This document shows, one piece after another, positions 12,557 to 14,741 of a stretch of 14,741 nt of DNA. The position numbers were made by a program, and so were the translations under genes. The DNA is taken from contig JAUXBV010000016.1 in NCBI GenBank assembly GCA_030619215.1, positions 1 to 14,741 on the forward strand. The letters are read 5' to 3'. The stretch's first letter is position 1; every line of letters starts with the position of its first letter. Below the pieces are notes generated by a model that made no database searches, had not been told where the DNA came from, and saw only the letters and a program-made list of their open reading frames with translations. This DNA comes from Fibrobacterota bacterium (lineage in GTDB: Bacteria; Fibrobacterota; Chitinivibrionia; Chitinivibrionales; JANQEN01).

Positions 12557-13927
12557 ATGGCTTATAATAATACAAAAAAGAAATACATCCGTATTAAACA
12601 TATTGAGAAATATTCACCTGCTTATGCGGCAGGGATACGTGAGGGTGATTTTGTCACAGCCGTTAACGGAGAATCAATCGAAGACGAGCTGGATTTTAAT
12701 TTTTTTTCCTCCCATGAAAAACTTGATATACAAATAAAAAGAAGAGATCGAATTGAAAATTATTTAATAAGCCGCAGGCCGGGAGAGTTCCTTGGCATTG
12801 AGTTTGCCGGGATGCCGATAAAGCGTTGTTTTAATCGATGCATATTCTGCTTTATTGATCAGCTGCCGGTAGGCTTGAGAAAGAGCCTCTACCTGAAAGA
12901 TGAGGATTACCGTCACTCTTTTTTACATGGAAATTATATAACACTTACCGGAATAACTCAAAAGGAAATGAAAAAAATTATTCGACTTGGCCTGTCGCCG
13001 CTGTATATATCCGTTCATTCCACGGATCCGGCAGTCCGTATTCGAATGCTCAATAATAGCAGGGCAGGTTCAATTACCGCCCAACTCAGGGAGCTTGAAA
13101 GTGATGGCATTGCGTTTCATACCCAGATTGTGGTGTGTCCCCAAATAAATGATGGAAAAGTTTTAGAAAAAACAATTAATGACCTTTTAGCATTTAAAGA
13201 CGGCCTCCTGTCCATTGCTGTTGTCCCCGTTGGCATTACCAAACACAGGAAGAAGAGCAGTCTGAAGCCTGTATCTGCCAGGGATGCACGTAAGATCTGC
13301 AGAATGGTTGATACAATAGGTGAGCGGAATAAAAAAAACACGGGAAGACGAAGGGTTTTTATTGCGGATGAGTTTTTATTAAAAGCCGGCCTTGACATTC
13401 CAGAAAGCAGCTACTATGAAGATTATCCCCAGATAGAGAATGGCGTCGGCTTAATATCGATACTTTTAAATGAATGGAAAGGAGTAAGGAAGAATTTGCG
13501 CAAGAAGATTGAAAAGGTAAAACGCACTACTACAAAGCCTTCTTCACTGAGAAAGAAGCGTTATTTACTTTTAACATCAGTCAGCGCTCAACCATTTGCT
13601 AGAGAAATCATATCCGAGCTTGGTAGATTGTTTGACAATGTGGATTTAACTGTTGAACCGGTGTTGAACAGGTTTCTGGGGGAAACAGTTACTGTTGCAG
13701 GACTTATCACCGCACATGATATTATACATACTGTAAAGAAATCTCAAAAGCAGTGGGATGCTGTCATTATCCCCGGGGTTATCCTTAACTACAGGGGGTA
13801 TACCCTTGATGGTTTTTCAACTGCGCGTATTGCAAAGAACATCGGCACGGAAGTTAATGTGGCGAATAACATCCCGGGCCTCTATGATTTTATTTTAGAA
13901 AGTACTCATGAACAGAAGAGAAGATAA
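12557..13927 (+). CDS. DUF512-family PDZ/radical-SAM protein
   Basis: A 456-aa protein from ATG 12557. The N-terminal PDZ-like domain (about 10-72) has KYSPAYAAGIREGDFVTAVNG. A CxxxCxxC cluster follows (C91, C95 and C98 in RCFNRCIFCFID), of the kind that binds [4Fe-4S] and SAM. The DUF512 region has YISVHSTDPAVR, VPVGITKHR (223-231), DEFLLKAG and PQIENGVGLI (291-300). The end has NRFLGETVTVAGLITAHD (371-388) and IIPGVILNYRG. All are family hallmarks, and the reaction of this family is not established. A TTG start at 12458 would add 33 atypical residues and lies in a likely -35 box, so ATG 12557 is preferred despite a weak ribosome site. It overlaps the pseudouridine synthase gene by 20 nt. 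Confidence 0.82.
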   Translation: MAYNNTKKKYIRIKHIEKYSPAYAAGIREGDFVTAVNGESIEDELDFNFFSSHEKLDIQIKRRDRIENYLISRRPGEFLGIEFAGMPIKRCFNRCIFCFIDQLPVGLRKSLYLKDEDYRHSFLHGNYITLTGITQKEMKKIIRLGLSPLYISVHSTDPAVRIRMLNNSRAGSITAQLRELESDGIAFHTQIVVCPQINDGKVLEKTINDLLAFKDGLLSIAVVPVGITKHRKKSSLKPVSARDARKICRMVDTIGERNKKNTGRRRVFIADEFLLKAGLDIPESSYYEDYPQIENGVGLISILLNEWKGVRKNLRKKIEKVKRTTTKPSSLRKKRYLLLTSVSAQPFAREIISELGRLFDNVDLTVEPVLNRFLGETVTVAGLITAHDIIHTVKKSQKQWDAVIIPGVILNYRGYTLDGFSTARIAKNIGTEVNVANNIPGLYDFILESTHEQKRR

Positions 13928-14678
13928 AAAAGAGATAAGACTCAACCGGTACCTTGCTCAATGCGGGCTCGGTTCCCGCAGGCATTGTGACGAATTAATT
14001 TCAGCGGGGAGGATCCTGGTTAATGGAAAAAGGGTTCTTCTACTGGGGGTGAAGGTAGATCCAGCTAAGGATAGAGTTGAATATAACGGGAAAAAGGTAA
14101 GAGAAATAAAAAAACTTGAGTACGTTGCGTATCATAAATCTAAAGGAACACTCGTTACTGCAAAGGATCCAAAGAAGAGAAAGACAATTTATGATGAAAT
14201 AAAAAAAAGAGGCTATAATGCAGATCACTTAAAGTATATTGGTCGCCTTGACCGGGATTCTGAAGGCCTTCTCATATTGACCAATGATGGTGATATGATC
14301 CATGCTTTGACTCATCCGCGTTTTCATATTAAGAAGGTTTATCAGGTTAAAATCGACAGGGAATTAAAGCTGGAAGATGCAGAGGTGATGGTTAATACCG
14401 GTGTCATATCCGAAGGAGAGAGACTTCATGCCGGTGCAGTGAGGAGGGTTCTATCGAAAACTGATAAAGGAGATTTCCGGTATGAGATAGACCTGTATGA
14501 AGGAAAGAATCGGCAGATTCGACGTATCTTCAGTACACTTGGGTATGATGTATTGCGGCTGAAGCGTACGCAATTCAGCTCTATTAAATTAAGAAATTTG
14601 CCCAGGGGGATATTTCGCGCTTTGGATGAGCGTGAAATAAAAGCACTTAAAAACAGGGGATATCAAAGGAAAAAATAA
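13908..14678 (+). CDS. RsuA/RluB-family rRNA pseudouridine synthase
   Basis: A 256-aa enzyme that isomerises uridine to pseudouridine in rRNA. An N-terminal S4 RNA-binding domain (about 10-66, RLNRYLAQCGLGSRRHCDEL, then RILVNGKRV) precedes the catalytic domain. Its motif is GRLDRDSEGLLILTNDG (112-128), with catalytic Asp115. KVYQVK and EGKNRQIRRIFSTLGY are also family motifs. It is in the RsuA/RluB/RluE/RluF clade; RluB-like (23S rRNA) is the likeliest member, but the exact site cannot be read from sequence. The start lies 20 nt inside the DUF512 gene, which suggests translational coupling. The ribosome site is weak. Confidence 0.9.
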   Translation: MNRREDKKEIRLNRYLAQCGLGSRRHCDELISAGRILVNGKRVLLLGVKVDPAKDRVEYNGKKVREIKKLEYVAYHKSKGTLVTAKDPKKRKTIYDEIKKRGYNADHLKYIGRLDRDSEGLLILTNDGDMIHALTHPRFHIKKVYQVKIDRELKLEDAEVMVNTGVISEGERLHAGAVRRVLSKTDKGDFRYEIDLYEGKNRQIRRIFSTLGYDVLRLKRTQFSSIKLRNLPRGIFRALDEREIKALKNRGYQRKK

Positions 14679-14695
14679 TTATATTAAATTATAGT

Positions 14696-14741
14696 TACTA
14701 CTCAGGTATAGTTTTTAATAATGTCATTGCGAGCGAAGCGA
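14696..14741. repeat. Second copy of the MITE/REP-like repeat, cut by window end
   Basis: Bases 14696-14730 match 9252-9286 with one mismatch. The copy then continues as gagcgaagcga, giving the common TGTCATTGCGAGCGAAGCGA form. In the copy at 9255-9332 the loop part reads in the opposite sense (ttcgcttcggtc), as if the hairpin tip were inverted. The right half is beyond the window. It starts 18 nt after the pseudouridine synthase stop codon. Confidence 0.75.

Noticed and set aside
1..14741. CRISPR arrays, phage or transposase genes
   Set aside because: No regularly spaced repeats occur outside the propeller gene, and no cas, integrase or transposase motifs were seen on either strand.

Overview
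The window is bacterial chromosome with moderately low GC. Its most AT-rich stretch is the intergenic region at about 6800-7650. There is no rRNA, no recognisable tRNA and no prophage. The best lineage clue is the secreted protein at 4820-5854. It ends in a YPNP-type C-terminal tail like the type IX secretion (Por) sorting domains common in the FCB superphylum (Bacteroidota, Fibrobacterota, Cloacimonadota and related candidate phyla). A Reg_prop-type beta-propeller beside it and a PDZ/radical-SAM DUF512 protein fit an uncultured FCB-like bacterium. This placement is an inference, and no marker gene fixes the phylum.

Layout. Bases 1-549 hold the 3' end of a double-STAS regulator. Bases 666-4715 hold a plus-strand cluster: mtaB (tRNA methylthiotransferase), two tandem HDOD signalling proteins (2-nt gap, then an 11-nt overlap) and ftsY (SRP receptor). 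Bases 4820-6797, minus strand, encode two exported proteins: a seven-bladed propeller, and a protein resembling pyroglutamyl peptidase that keeps the Glu/Cys/His triad and carries a sorting tail. Bases 6798-7658 are an AT-rich gene-free stretch. Within it, on the minus strand, is a well-defined candidate small RNA of about 153 nt (about 7162-7315), with its own sigma70 promoter, three hairpins and a strong GUAA-capped terminator. Bases 7659-9246 encode a cyclic-nucleotide-binding-domain protein overlapping an AI-2E/PerM-family membrane protein. Bases 9255-9332 are a MITE/REP-like palindromic repeat whose left part recurs at the right edge of the window (14696-14741).

Bases 9366-11264, minus strand, form an operon behind a clear promoter: a membrane-anchored coiled-coil/STAS protein, tsaD (t6A synthesis) and a previously hidden 51-aa membrane protein. 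Divergent from it is a stand-alone receiver domain that has lost its phospho-acceptor Asp (11560-11916). Next come a 74-aa secreted Asn/Thr/Lys-rich protein with a strong terminator and a 34-nt palindrome. The last two genes, DUF512 (PDZ/radical SAM) and an RsuA/RluB-family pseudouridine synthase, overlap by 20 nt.

How the genes fit together. TsaD helps make t6A37 and MtaB converts t6A37 to ms2t6A37, so both enzymes of one tRNA modification route are here, in separate operons. Signalling modules recur (three STAS domains, two HDOD proteins, a cNMP-binding domain, a pseudo-receiver), but no kinase, phosphatase or cyclase is present to complete a pathway. The strongest candidate for something undescribed is the minus-strand small RNA. 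The secreted pyroglutamyl-peptidase-like protein and the 51-aa tsaD-linked membrane protein come next.
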